From contig OX344751.2 of NCBI GenBank assembly GCA_947034885.2, positions 14,260,001 to 14,324,000 of the forward strand: a stretch of 64,000 nt of DNA, given 5' to 3'. Below are positions 11,815 through 21,895 of this stretch, one piece after another; position 1 is the first letter of the stretch, and the number at the start of each line of letters is the position of its first letter. Source of the stretch: Thuidium tamariscinum. Lineage: Eukaryota > Streptophyta > Bryopsida > Hypnales > Thuidiaceae. The notes beneath the pieces were generated by a model. That model was given only the letters and a program-made list of their open reading frames with translations. It had not been told where the DNA came from and searched no databases. The position numbers and the translations under genes are program-made.

Positions 11815-13339
11815 AGTGACCCTACAAAGCAAATGAGGAAGAGAGTTCCTACAAGGTCAAAGACTACTAGCCCTGAATTTGTGCATCCGGGAGATGCTCC
11901 ACTACGTGATAAAGATTGGAGGCAATCTAGTGGCACCAAGAAGGATCAAGTGAAAGAAGACTCGAGCAAAGGCAAAACAAAGGACCCTGCTTACAAACTC
12001 TCATCAGACATTGAAAACTCCATTGATTTGAAGGGCGTTTTAGAGGAGAGAATCTTAGATGCCAAGATTGAATTCACCTTAAGGGAGGCACTTGGCATTG
12101 CCAAGAAAGATTTCCACAAGCTGATCATAGATATTATCAAAAGAAAGAGGCAAATGACCGTTGAGGTAGTGATGGTGAGTGCTTTGGACACCCACGTGAC
12201 TAAAGATGAAGAAACAGAGATTGATGAAGTTTTTGCCAAGATTGATGAAGTTTTTGCCATGATGGATGAGCCTATAGTTCGAAGAGATGAAAATACAAAT
12301 CTTCGTGTGGTGGAAGAAAGACTAGAGGGGGTGGCCAATTCAAAGATGGAGGCCAATACTTATAATGTAAAGATTGAGGCATTGGAGGAGGATGATTCAA
12401 AGGTTGAGACTCAAACTTTTGAATGTGCCTATGATCATAATGTGAAGGGAAAGTATGATGAGAAGGATGAATTTCACCTTCCATTTTGGGCTAGAGCCAC
12501 TACGGAGACCAAAGTAAAGCTTGAAGGATTAGATGAACTTGTACTTGTTCTTGTTGATCATGACTTTGAAATTAACATCATTTCTAGAGGTGTGTATGAG
12601 AAGGGCAAATGGCCAATTGACAACGAGCATGGTTGGATCATGAGAGCAGCTAACAGCGGGCGCACTTGATTGCACGGAGCTTGTCCATCTCTTTCCACAA
12701 AAATTGGAGATGTATACGTTGAACAAAATTTTTTTGTTCAAAATTTCAGTGCATACCTTGTACTTTTGGACCAACCGTTTATCACTGCTTCACGAATGGA
12801 GACTAAAGTATTGGATGATGGATCACACTATGCTCGAATTCGAAGCATTGATGGAAAGAAGTCAGTACAATTTTTGACTGTAAGAGCCAATAGTGAAAGG
12901 CACCGACTTCAACTTCGGGAGACTCCTCTTCCTACTTCCATTAACTTTCCAAATTTTTAGAGAACACAAGTGGAGTGAGGGGATCCACTAGTGCCAAGAT
13001 ATTTGAAGGTGTTAAAGTCCCCAATGTACATACTACTGTTGGATGTGGAATTTTGAGTGTGACTAGAGATGAGGTTATCAATTTTACAAGTGTTCAAGAC
13101 TTAGAACTTGTATGTAAAAGATTTGTGAGAAAGATGGAGAAAAACCTAAAAAGAGTGAAGATTTTAGAAGAAAATGAAGCCATCTCAGGAGTTTATGAGG
13201 AGAATGGTATACTTGATAATTTTTTGCAAATTTTGCAAGAAATAAAGGAAAACGAAGAAACTCATATGGCTGATCCTCATATAATGAATGTCCATTCAGC
13301 TTCATTGTATCATGAGATTTCAACAGCATTTACGGAGCT
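11815..13339 (+). pseudogene. Ty3/gypsy linker and aspartic protease region, broken by hAT
   Basis: The same frame as gag continues from 11833 through an acidic linker into a retropepsin-like segment encoded near 12520-12660 (LVLVDHDFEINIISRGVYEK), where the Asp in VDHDFE sits at the protease active-site position. A TGA at 12667-12669 interrupts it. The next block to 12960 contains LDQPFITASRMETKVLDDG, typical of the region after the protease in these polyproteins. After a stop and frameshift near 12960, another frame runs from 12975 to the hAT insertion point after STAFTEL. ORF codons past 13340 belong to the hAT terminus and are not Ty3 coding. Confidence 0.75.
13332..13339. repeat. Left 8-bp target-site duplication of the giant hAT
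   Basis: The sequence acggagct is immediately left of CAGGG and is repeated exactly at 47907-47914 immediately after the right TIR. An 8-bp TSD is diagnostic of the hAT superfamily. Joining the flanks restores the Ty3 reading frame. Confidence 0.95.
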
Positions 13340-13605
13340 CAGGGCTGTGCGGACGTCCAACGTCCAGCGTTCGGCACCCCGCGGACGTCCTGTGACATTT
13401 GAATTTCCTGTATTTAGTGCGCCCGATAAAAAACTGAGGCGGACGGTCGCCTCGGCAGCCGACATCGGAGGTCCCGTTCGACCGCCCGTCCGCCAACATT
13501 GGAGGTCCCGTCCGCTACGCCCGTCTCAGCGTCCGCCACGACCGCGACTGCATCTCGCCATCCGCTCCGACCGACCGCGTCCGTGATGGCGTCCGCATCG
13601 ACCCT
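13340..13605. repeat. hAT left TIR plus subterminal GC-rich cluster A
   Basis: The 15-bp TIR is followed by GC-rich DNA with at least three GTCCGCC or GGCGGAC motifs (for example gaggcggacggtc, gcgtccgccacg) and many near variants. In hAT elements such as maize Ac, the transposase binds short motifs repeated in subterminal DNA, so this is the natural candidate binding region. Confidence 0.75.
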
Positions 13606-14312
13606 GATGAGAATGTCTGAAAAAAATTAAAACTTTTCACTGTATAAGGTAACTAGTCAATTTAAGAGCTGAAACTGAATTTTGGGGAGGGGAAACATCT
13701 TAAAATATTTTCCAGTAAATTGCTTTTGAAAGAGAAGTGGAATTGACATCTAACCGAAATTGTTTTATAATTTTTGAAGTTTTGTGGAATTAGTTATGAA
13801 TTTTTGAAGTTGAAAGGGCATAGGGCTTTGAAAACGCCCACCCCTGCAATGTACACCCTTTGTACATTGTTGAAGGCTACAAAAAGCAACATGTACAAGT
13901 AGTGAAAGTAGGCGGTTTTAGGCGCATTGAACTTGCAATTGGTGGGGAAATTCATAATTAATTTTTGGAACAATGTACTTGATTACTTGAACAAGTTAAC
14001 AAGAAGATTGACAAGTTGGTTTTCTTTAAAAAAATTTAATCATGAAGATTTTGATTTTTGACATTCCTTTCAGGACAAGTTTTTAGTATTTTGAAGTGCA
14101 TTTGGGGCACGGGTCCTTTTGGGGTTAATGGCATTTTTGAATTTTGAATCATGATTTGTCCATGTCATGATTTTATTTAAAATTGCCATGAATTTCTCAG
14201 AGCTCCGCAAAAGGAATTTTGTCATTTGAATTTCATTTGTGAAATGTTTGTACACCTCTGAAAAATATATAACTCTCTTGAAGTTCACCCTAACATACTC
14301 AGATTGCAAGTC
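13606..14312. other. AT-rich hAT interior, no gene seen
   Basis: Non-coding AT-rich sequence lies between the left terminal cluster and the first 3.6-kb element copy. Short minus-strand ORFs lack recognisable content. Confidence 0.5.
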
Positions 14313-14470
14313 AGGGTGTCGTAACACAAGGTAAGTAAATTCCCCATTATACTCACAAAAATCACTGTAGAGTATAACTAAGTGACTCTAAAGATCGAAC
14401 CCACGAGATTCTGTGAAGTATCTGGCTTAGTTAAGCGATTAAGATAGGACAGCTCCAAATCTCTATAATC

Positions 14471-14490
14471 CGGTTCTAGATCTAGAACCG
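14471..14490. repeat. Perfect 20-bp palindrome in the 3.6-kb element, copy 1
   Basis: cggttctagatctagaaccg is a perfect palindrome (22 bp with the flanking c and g). It is found at the equivalent place in copy 2 (42381-42400). Another palindrome, GGAACGGATCCGTTCC, is at 14561-14576. Both are candidates for binding a dimeric protein or forming a hairpin. Confidence 0.8.
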
Positions 14491-15561
14491 GAAACCCACA
14501 AACAACTCGAGACAACAACCCGTTATCCCGTTCAAAACTGATATTCTAGCAATCTGGTCCGGAACGGATCCGTTCCCTCACTTTTCCAGTTTTCTGGAAT
14601 TTATCCGTTCCTTCAGACTGCAACGGATCCGCTCCTGGTTCCCTCTCTGGACCAATCCGTTCCGGATGATCCGTCCACACCCGTTCCTTAATCCGGTTTA
14701 ACTTTGCCTCTGTTTTACCATTAGAGGGTTCGCCGCTTGATTTTGTGAGCGGTAGGTCCACCGCTCCTTCCTTGACTTATAGTGGCTGAAGACCCACTTT
14801 CTACCCGTTAACTCTAAAATTACTCCAGATCCGGTTTGATCCCTCACAACAGTATAGATGAAAATCCGGACTGTAGGTCACACAGAGATCCCCCGTACGA
14901 TCTTCTCATACTACAACGACTTTGACACTGCTTTTCGTTCATGGGGAGTCAGGTGGCTACAAGTGTATCCGTCCGTTCCAACGTCAACCAGAACTCTTCC
15001 GTTTGCCACAAAGGCGGTGAGATCTCACAGGAGATCGGACACTCAACTGGGTTTCCCACCCAGGAGCTCTAGTACGACTAAGGAATCCCTCCCTCTCGCC
15101 TAGCCTAACAACGGCTTTCTCACCCGGAATCTTAAGTCCTAGAAGCGTTGAGGCACTAGAATTACACTCCCAACTCTTCTCTACCCGTTCCCATATACTC
15201 AAACACGGAAAATAAGCACCAAAGGGAGAATGTCGCCTGCAAAACCACTTGTGCCTTCCTAACTCCGCGTCACGCCGCACTGCCAAACTCGGGAGATACA
15301 CGCGCAAAGCAAGAGAGAATAAAATACACAAGGAAAATGCAAAAGAAAGACTCCCAGTCCACCGCGAGGGGATTGACTTAAATAATGGGCAAAAAGCAAA
15401 AAGCGCCATACAAGTCCGCCGCGATTAACACTCGGCGGATCCGTTCCTACCTACTCCTGAACCGGAACGGATTCCAACCCGCTCCAAGATCCTAATCCGG
15501 ACCGGATTACTTCCCGATCCGTTTCTAAGTCAAAAACTAAAAATACAGGAAAACCTAACAC

Positions 15562-17229
15562 CTACGTATCCGGCTCTGCTACCCTAGAACCTATAGTTGG
15601 GCTTTTCGCCCTACTGATCTGCTCGAAGACCTCGGTGAGGTTCCGATTCCGTTCTCCGTCTGTTGCAACCGGAGCTCCAGTAACCGGACTCGCAAGAGAC
15701 TCCGACAACTGAATTGCCGCCTCCCGGTTGCCCGTTGACGCCCGCTCCGACTTCTTAGACTGCGGCGTCTTGTCCTTCCCTGGCCTCTAAGGCAACCCTT
15801 CGGAAAGATCCGGAAGAGACAGATCGGAGAGTCTGATCGGAATTTCCGTCAATCTCCGGCTGCAGTCTTCCATCCGTTCGGCCGCCTCCCGAACCTTCAC
15901 TAGAGTTGTCTCTACCTTCTCGGAGAAGTTGGACAGAATCCGGACTATCCGGCTTCCGGATAGTTTCTTCTCCTTGTGCACCTCCTCATCAAACAGTTGA
16001 GCCCGGATGGCAGCCGATCCGGGTTCCCCGAATGTCGCCTTCACTTGCTCCGCCAGTCTGATGGTCTCCGTCGCCATCTCCTTGGTAGCGGTCTCGTTGT
16101 CCCTGAGAACAAGGAGCTCCGCCTTCAACCGGTCAACTTCCTCCTGAAGTTTTCGGTTTTCCTCCTCCTGCTTGGCGAGATCCGCAGGCGAGGCGATGCA
16201 ATTCCCTACCACGGTCAGGAGAGTATGATCCGGTTTGCCATTGACCATCCCCGCGATGTTCTCCAGAACGATCCGCTTGATCTCCCAATCCGCTCGGATG
16301 TTGCACAGGATGTCTGTCAACTTCGCGATTGGATCTTCAGGATCCGATTCTTCTGCTGCCGATTCGGACGGTCCCGCTCTGCCTTCCGTTCCCAAATTGT
16401 GTCGGACCAGAGGAGATCCCCTCGTATTCGGCGGTGTGGTCTTCTGCCGCTTCACGAGCGGAACTTCCGGTTCCTCCCCTTTGTCCGAGTCCTCCCGCTC
16501 TGTCTCGGATTCAGAGGACTCGTCATCATCTGTTGACGTCTCCCCGTACGTCAGGACTATCTCCTGAGTGTGCCACGTCTTCTCCTCCGTATCCAAGAGG
16601 AGCTGCAGATGGTGGTAGAGGTGGAAGAGGTAGGGAGAGATCGGAGTTGCCCTACTCCCTCCGAGGTTCTTCAGTAACCGGGTGATCAGCTCCTGTATGA
16701 TCCGGCCCCAGTCTACTTTCCGGTCTCCGATCAAGGCGCCGAAGATCGTGTTGGCCAGGCCAATTGTCACCCGGGTTGGCTTTTCCGGATGCAAGACCGG
16801 AAGCAGAAACTTCAACAAGCGTCGATGCCTGTCTTCGTTACAGTCCATCACCCGATATCCGTCCTTCGGGTGAGGGGTGCCGTGAAACCTGTTTTGGAGG
16901 AAGTCTACCTTCCTCCCGGCCGGTCCGTGCCCCTGGTGTTTGAACCCGTACACGGCCCTCCAGTGCGCCTCCGTCCATTTGTGCGACATTCCCCACGCCG
17001 TGTTGTCGAACTGATTCGACACCTTGCCCCTCAGTTCCTTCACCATCCGCTCCTCCTTGAATCCCTAGGGTATCTCTACTAACCCTAGACACCCCATTGC
17101 GGTCAAGTCCGCCATCAAGTTGCCTTTCTCCGGCTCTGTAGAAGGGATGATCGGAACTACTTTCTTTAGCTTTATCCCTGAGGGTGGGGGTGTAGTGGAC
17201 TCGGTTCTCTTCCGGCGTAGCTGCGGCAT
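15562..17229 (-). pseudogene. Coiled-coil protein gene of 3.6-kb element, copy 1
   Basis: This is the homologue of the intact 560-residue ORF at 39610-41292. The start ATG is at 17229. A TAG at 17067-17065 replaces the Trp of IPWGFKEE and a TAG at 15789-15787 replaces the Gln after the KGLP-like segment. The frame otherwise stays open, including a 419-codon stretch at 15787-17046. Both changes fit G:C to A:T transitions at CAG (CHG) sites. Compared with copy 2 there are several substitutions and some length differences in the middle, for example in the segment after the acidic region. Protein function is unknown; see the copy 2 entry. Confidence 0.8.
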
Positions 17230-17905
17230 GGCAACTATCCGGAAAACTACCTCACTTCCCTCCTAGCCGCATGTCCCGTTCCTCACACACTCACAATCAC
17301 AAAAAAACTAAACTGCCCGTAATAACCACCTACACAAAAACACACACACAGTCCTCCGCGCCCACCAGCGCCTGGGCGCACCGTCTGAAACCCGCGCACA
17401 CTGACAATCGCCCACCCTAACAAGTACCAGGCGCTACCATTGACAGCCGCGCCACAAAAAGTCGCGCCACCAAACATACGCAGAAAACAAACTCACAGAA
17501 AGGCAGAAAACGCTGAGAGTTTAAAAACGCACAATGAAGCGCCTAAGAGCAAATGGGCCAACTGAAAATGTCAGGCCTTATATACTTTCCAGAAATGGAT
17601 CCGGTCTTCCGTTCCTGATCATCCGTTCCCATCTGATCGGTCCAAGTTCGGAAAGCATCCGTTCCGTTCTGGAACTGAATTCGGATAGAATCCGTTCCGG
17701 TTTCGTAGGGTTCGGAATTATTTCCGTTCCGGTTTTCCATCCTCCTAAACCGGATATATTCCGCTACCGGTTGCTTATAGCATTATCCGGTACTACTACA
17801 GGATCTTACCCGTTCCAGGAGAAATCCCGGTTACTAAGTTCCTGACTTCCGCCCCCAAGACTTGCTAAACGAAAAAAAATCAAAAATATACCTTGCCACA
17901 CAGGG

Positions 17906-18320
17906 TGCTAATAGATACTTCTACCTTACTTACTACGTAGACCTTATACATCATGCAAATTGTTACACAACCTTATCAAGTATCTATGTGCACAACAACA
18001 TCTACCAACAATAAATACTATTGATCTCATTCCCCCCCCCATGAATACGTTTGCTTATCAAGTATCAAAGATCATAAACATTAATAGCTGAAATTTTCAA
18101 ATGCTTTTAGTAATTCAAAAAATATATTAGATTTCATTTGGGTTGCCATATATTGGTGCTCCATATATATACTACGTATTATATATGTTGCACATGTACA
18201 TTCTCTCTATAACATAGACTATATATCATTCTATACTTATGTATGCTACTAGACTATGCCGATCTATTCATATGAATGCCGAAAGTGTTCATTGGGAATA
18301 GGTCAGTTGAAAGTACTGGT
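17906..18320. other. AT-rich stretch downstream of the kinase-like gene
   Basis: Non-coding AT-rich DNA with repeated tatata-like runs lies between the 3.6-kb element and the kinase-like gene's end. It presumably holds that gene's 3' flank. No clear structure is seen. Confidence 0.4.
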
Positions 18321-19766
18321 TCAACGATTGATGATGCGTGCCAAACCGCCCGCATTCTCCGGGCCGTCTTTGCAAGGGCGCTCCAAGTACGCACGAAATG
18401 ACATTGCCAATGCTTGGTGATCAAATTTGCTCATGCTTGCCGTTTTCATGTTCAACTTGTGGTACTCCTCTGACATGTAATCCCTGTTAATTGCCATGGC
18501 TATTTTGCACACCGCGTACTCCTCTGTTGCAATGGATAAACTTGGAATTATTTGCACATTTTTGTCTTTTTCGTGCAAATATGCAATCTTCTTTGTCACC
18601 CACCAACGGTTTTGCAAAGCAGCGTCCATCTCTTGTTTGGATGTGAACACATACAATGACTTCGGTGGTTCTGTAACGTACGAAGTCATGCCCTAATTGC
18701 ACACTCCAATGTACACGCGCGACTCGTTCGCGGGAAAGTGCAACATAATGTTGTCCAGTGAAATATCATTGTGCAAATATCCTGCATCGTGCACCGCATG
18801 CATGATATGCAGCAACGCCCATGCTAGCTCCGTATGTTTCTTCCGAAATTGTGCAAGATGGTCCGCGGCAATGACATCCGCATCCGTTGGCGAGCTATAT
18901 TGCAAGTGTATACGTATATTATCTAGATAAATTCTATCCAAATGCATCATCTTCCGCAAGGTCCCGCCATTCCACCAATATGCATATCCTTCATTCCTCC
19001 TTGCATGAACTGCAGAAAACCGTATCACTCCGGGATGGCAAATCCGCACCGCTATGGACTCGTTTTGGTGTTCCGCCTTTGCAAGATGAGGTAGCATCTA
19101 CTGTACATTAGATAGCTTTGCTGCAAACTCCCAATACTTAGGTATTTCACGGCATCCCCGAATTTGCACCCTCCGAATTGTTGCGTACCCACCTTTGGTC
19201 ATGACATCATCACAAAAAATCACGGTCGCCGTGTTTGAAAGTGCTATTAGATGCTTCCTGCCTTTCGTCAATTCAACCATTCCATCACTAGTTTTCCACC
19301 AACCCATAGATCCTCGTCTGTTCCTGGCAGACGTGAATGGAGCACATCGACCGACAAACAATTCAGCCCTTAGAATGACTTGCTCAAATGCGGCATCATG
19401 TTGACGGTGATGCTTCCCATACTTTGTTAAGATGTCCTTCGCATTCCACAACGCATCATGCACCTTATTTTTCAATAACTGCTCAAAGCCACTCTTATCC
19501 ATCTCACTATGCCATTGTGGAACAGAAACTGCATCCATAAACCGTCGCCACATGTCGTCCTTGAATTTTTTAGGACAGTCCTCATTGTAGCGAACATACT
19601 TCATCTGCAAGGACATCGTGCTCTCCGATTCGTAGAAATCCACGATCACTTTAATCATCATATTATTCAATGCTTCAGAGGGCTTGTTTGCATGTGCCTC
19701 CTCTTTAGATGGACCTGCCACCTCCTCTAGTTTCCTTTTACCCGCCTTCTTTGTTCGTGCCATCAT
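18321..19766 (-). pseudogene. Atypical protein-kinase-like gene carried by the hAT
   Basis: Starting at the MMARTKK methionine (19766), one frame runs about 480 codons with two in-frame TAGs (19100-19098 and 18695-18693) and no frameshift. The N-terminal third is basic and unrecognised. A glycine-loop-like TKGGYATIRRV is followed by SIAVRICHPGVIRF, then GGTLRKMM. The catalytic-loop motif is YLHNDISLDNIMLHF, where HND...N matches the kinase HxD...N pattern. The usual DFG position reads IGVCN-stop-G, which suggests an original N-W-G with TGG changed to TAG, so the metal-binding Asp may already have been replaced. The HND-I-S loop resembles fungal FunK1-like kinases more than plant receptor kinases, by eye only. 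GC-rich cluster B lies 160 bp upstream. The substrate is unknown. Confidence 0.65.
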
Positions 19767-19924
19767 GATAAAAATCACGTCAAAACTTCAAAAAAAAGCA
19801 ACAAGGGGGCCCCAATAATGTCACCCTTGCTTTCCCTAGGAGGGGAACCAATGGAGACTTAAGAACTTAAGCTACTAAACTTTCCACTCCACGCTTGCAA
19901 AATGCAAGGGAGAAAACAAGAGTG

Positions 19925-20207
19925 AGGGCGGACGGCCTAAACCGCCCCTCTTATACCCTGGCGGACGCCCTAAACCTGTGCGAACGACCCCGACGAGGCG
20001 CTGTCCGCTGTCAGCCGTCCGTGCGATCGGACGGTCGCGGACGGGCGGACGGATATGCGTCCGCCTTGTCAGACAGTAGCAGTCCGTTTGCCGACGCAAT
20101 GCACGTCGGAAACGCGTCCGCCCGATCGGGCGGACTAGAAGTCCGCTGTCCGATCGATCCGACGGACGACCATGATCGGGCGGGTGCCGTCCGCCTAATC
20201 CAACGGT
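19925..20207 (-). promoter_or_regulatory. GC-rich cluster B, putative promoter of kinase-like gene
   Basis: There are at least seven exact GGCGGAC/GTCCGCC motifs in about 280 bp. On the gene-proximal side the minus strand has TATAAGAGGGGCGG (19955-19942), about 185 bp before the start codon. The motif matches that of the hAT termini. The promoter role is inferred from position. Confidence 0.6.
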
Positions 20208-20650
20208 CTACTTTGTAAAAGGCCTTCATTTGAAATTTCACGTGAAGAGGGGCCAAAAAAATATAGAGAGGTTGAAATTTCTTAGAACATTTGTGTTCTA
20301 TGACAAATTTCCATTCAGAAATTGAAATTGCCTACTTTTTGTGAGATTCCAAAAAATAGGCTACATTGCGATATTTGGATTTTTTTGCTAAGTGCCTTAT
20401 TCATTTGAAAATTGAAGTGAAAAGGGCCGACAAAAATATGGAGAAGTTGGAATGTCATAGGACATTTATGTTCTATGACAAATTTCCATTCCACATTTGA
20501 AATTGTCTAGTTTTGATTTTTTTTCAAAAAATACGCCACGTAGCCATTTCTGGGTCTACTTTGTAAATGGCCTATTCATTTGAAATTTCACGTGAAGAGG
20601 GGCCAAAAAAAATATGGAGAGGTTGGAATGTCATAAACAATTGGAGAAAT
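20208..20650. repeat. Tandem repeat of about 175 bp, two and a half copies
   Basis: Units starting near 20208, 20389 and 20556 share the order tttgtaaa-ggcc, catttgaaatttcacgtgaa, gaggggccaaaaaaatat, gagaggttg, ttctatgacaaatttccatt. The array abuts cluster B directly. The copies are diverged, so the array is not very recent. Confidence 0.75.
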
Positions 20651-21238
20651 TGGAATGTCATTGAATTTCGACTACGGATGAGGAATTAGGGCCTCTCTTA
20701 TTTTATTCTCATAAATTTAAATAAACTAATATGTAAGTCTTCTATTTCTTTTAACCCCCAAATGACCAAGTACTGCCTTGACAATTTTCACAATTTTCAA
20801 AATGGGTCATCAAAATAATATTAGGTTCAAAGGCATAACAAGCATAACCCCAATCAAGTTTTTAGCTTATTAAATTCTACTTCAGAATTCTGAGTTGTTA
20901 AAACTATGTTTCAAATATAAGTTCGAGGAGGCATTGTAACCGGAGTACTAGAAAATAGGGGAAAATATCCCGATGCAATATTCATATTTAAATAATAACA
21001 ATAGCTACATATTGGTTAATTTTAATACTACAGGTCAAAGGTCCCATCTACAGATCCAATATTGTACTTACGCATTTCAAAAATTTGTATTTTCATAAAT
21101 ACTTATAGGTCCGTGAGTACCCCTCACCAACATTACAATACCATGCTTGCCACCACCTCCGGTACATGGCAGTGGATTACAATCATTACACCGTAGTGCA
21201 GACTAGCCACTACAAGAGTGTAGTCTTTTTGTTGTACT
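20651..21238. other. AT-rich stretch, no gene seen
   Basis: Non-coding DNA between the tandem repeat and the 3' end of the Gly/Tyr-rich gene. A small inverted motif, ccactacaagagtgtagt, lies near 21206-21223 and could be part of the gene's 3' flank. Confidence 0.4.
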
Positions 21239-21405
21239 TCACTCGGAATCTGAGTCGGTATCATCTCTCTGATTATGGCCTACAGAACTAGATCCATACA
21301 CCCCCATATATGGTCCTCCACCGTACACGTCTCCTGCTCCACTTCCCGCTCCTCCTTGTCCATAGTTCCCGTAATGAGGCCCTCCAAAGGTTGGAGGAGG
21401 AACTG

Positions 21406-21420
21406 AATCTCCATAGTAGG
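21406..21420. repeat. LINE target-site duplication, left copy
   Basis: aatctccatagtagg recurs at 28575-28589 directly after the poly(A) tract. The leading A bases are ambiguous with the tail, leaving at least 13 certain bases. Confidence 0.93.
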
Positions 21421-21895
21421 CTACCGGGGTTGGGAGCACGATGCGAATCGCAGGAGGAACGCCGGAGCCGACGTCCTGCCGATCTTCTTACTCAACTAAG
21501 TCATCGATCGCTCCCGGAAGAGATTATCCAGCACAGAAGGGGGGCGCATTCCGAGGGCGTGCGAATAGTGGTTTTGAATCTGGATTCTGACCACTCTCTC
21601 ATTCTCTGTTAGATTACTCGTCTTTTGAGATCTACTTTCGAACCCTAAATGCGTTTAGAGGTACTAAACAGGCTTAGCGGGCAGATCTCAGATCTGGATA
21701 CAGTAGCCACACCATATTCGACAGTATAAAATTTAGCCAGGTTACGGTGGGGACCCGTGAGTTTTCAGATCTAGGAAGTTGGATCGTTACACCCCAGATC
21801 TGGTTTAGTAGAAACAATATATAAACATCAGTGGAGGTTCAGCCACGAATCAGCTTAGTAGATATACAAAGATTCGGATCTAGAAAGCCGAATCG

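Larger units (their letters stand above)
14318..17900 (-). mobile_element. 3.6-kb TGT...ACA element, copy 1 (decayed)
   Basis: Read on the minus strand it begins TGTGGCAAGG and ends TTACGACA. It is flanked by the exact 5-bp TSD caggg at 14313-14317 and 17901-17905. It is homologous end to end to copy 2 at 38929-42555. It carries one gene (minus, 17229 to 15562) with two nonsense codons, a TATA box near 17574-17590, and the same palindromes as copy 2. No direct terminal repeats were found within it. It could be a solo LTR that encodes a protein, or a DNA transposon with short imperfect TIRs. Confidence 0.85.

Noticed and set aside
15976-16685. Plus-strand ORFs of 110-186 codons
   Set aside because: Antisense shadows of the 3.6-kb element gene; copy 2 shows the other strand is conserved as protein.
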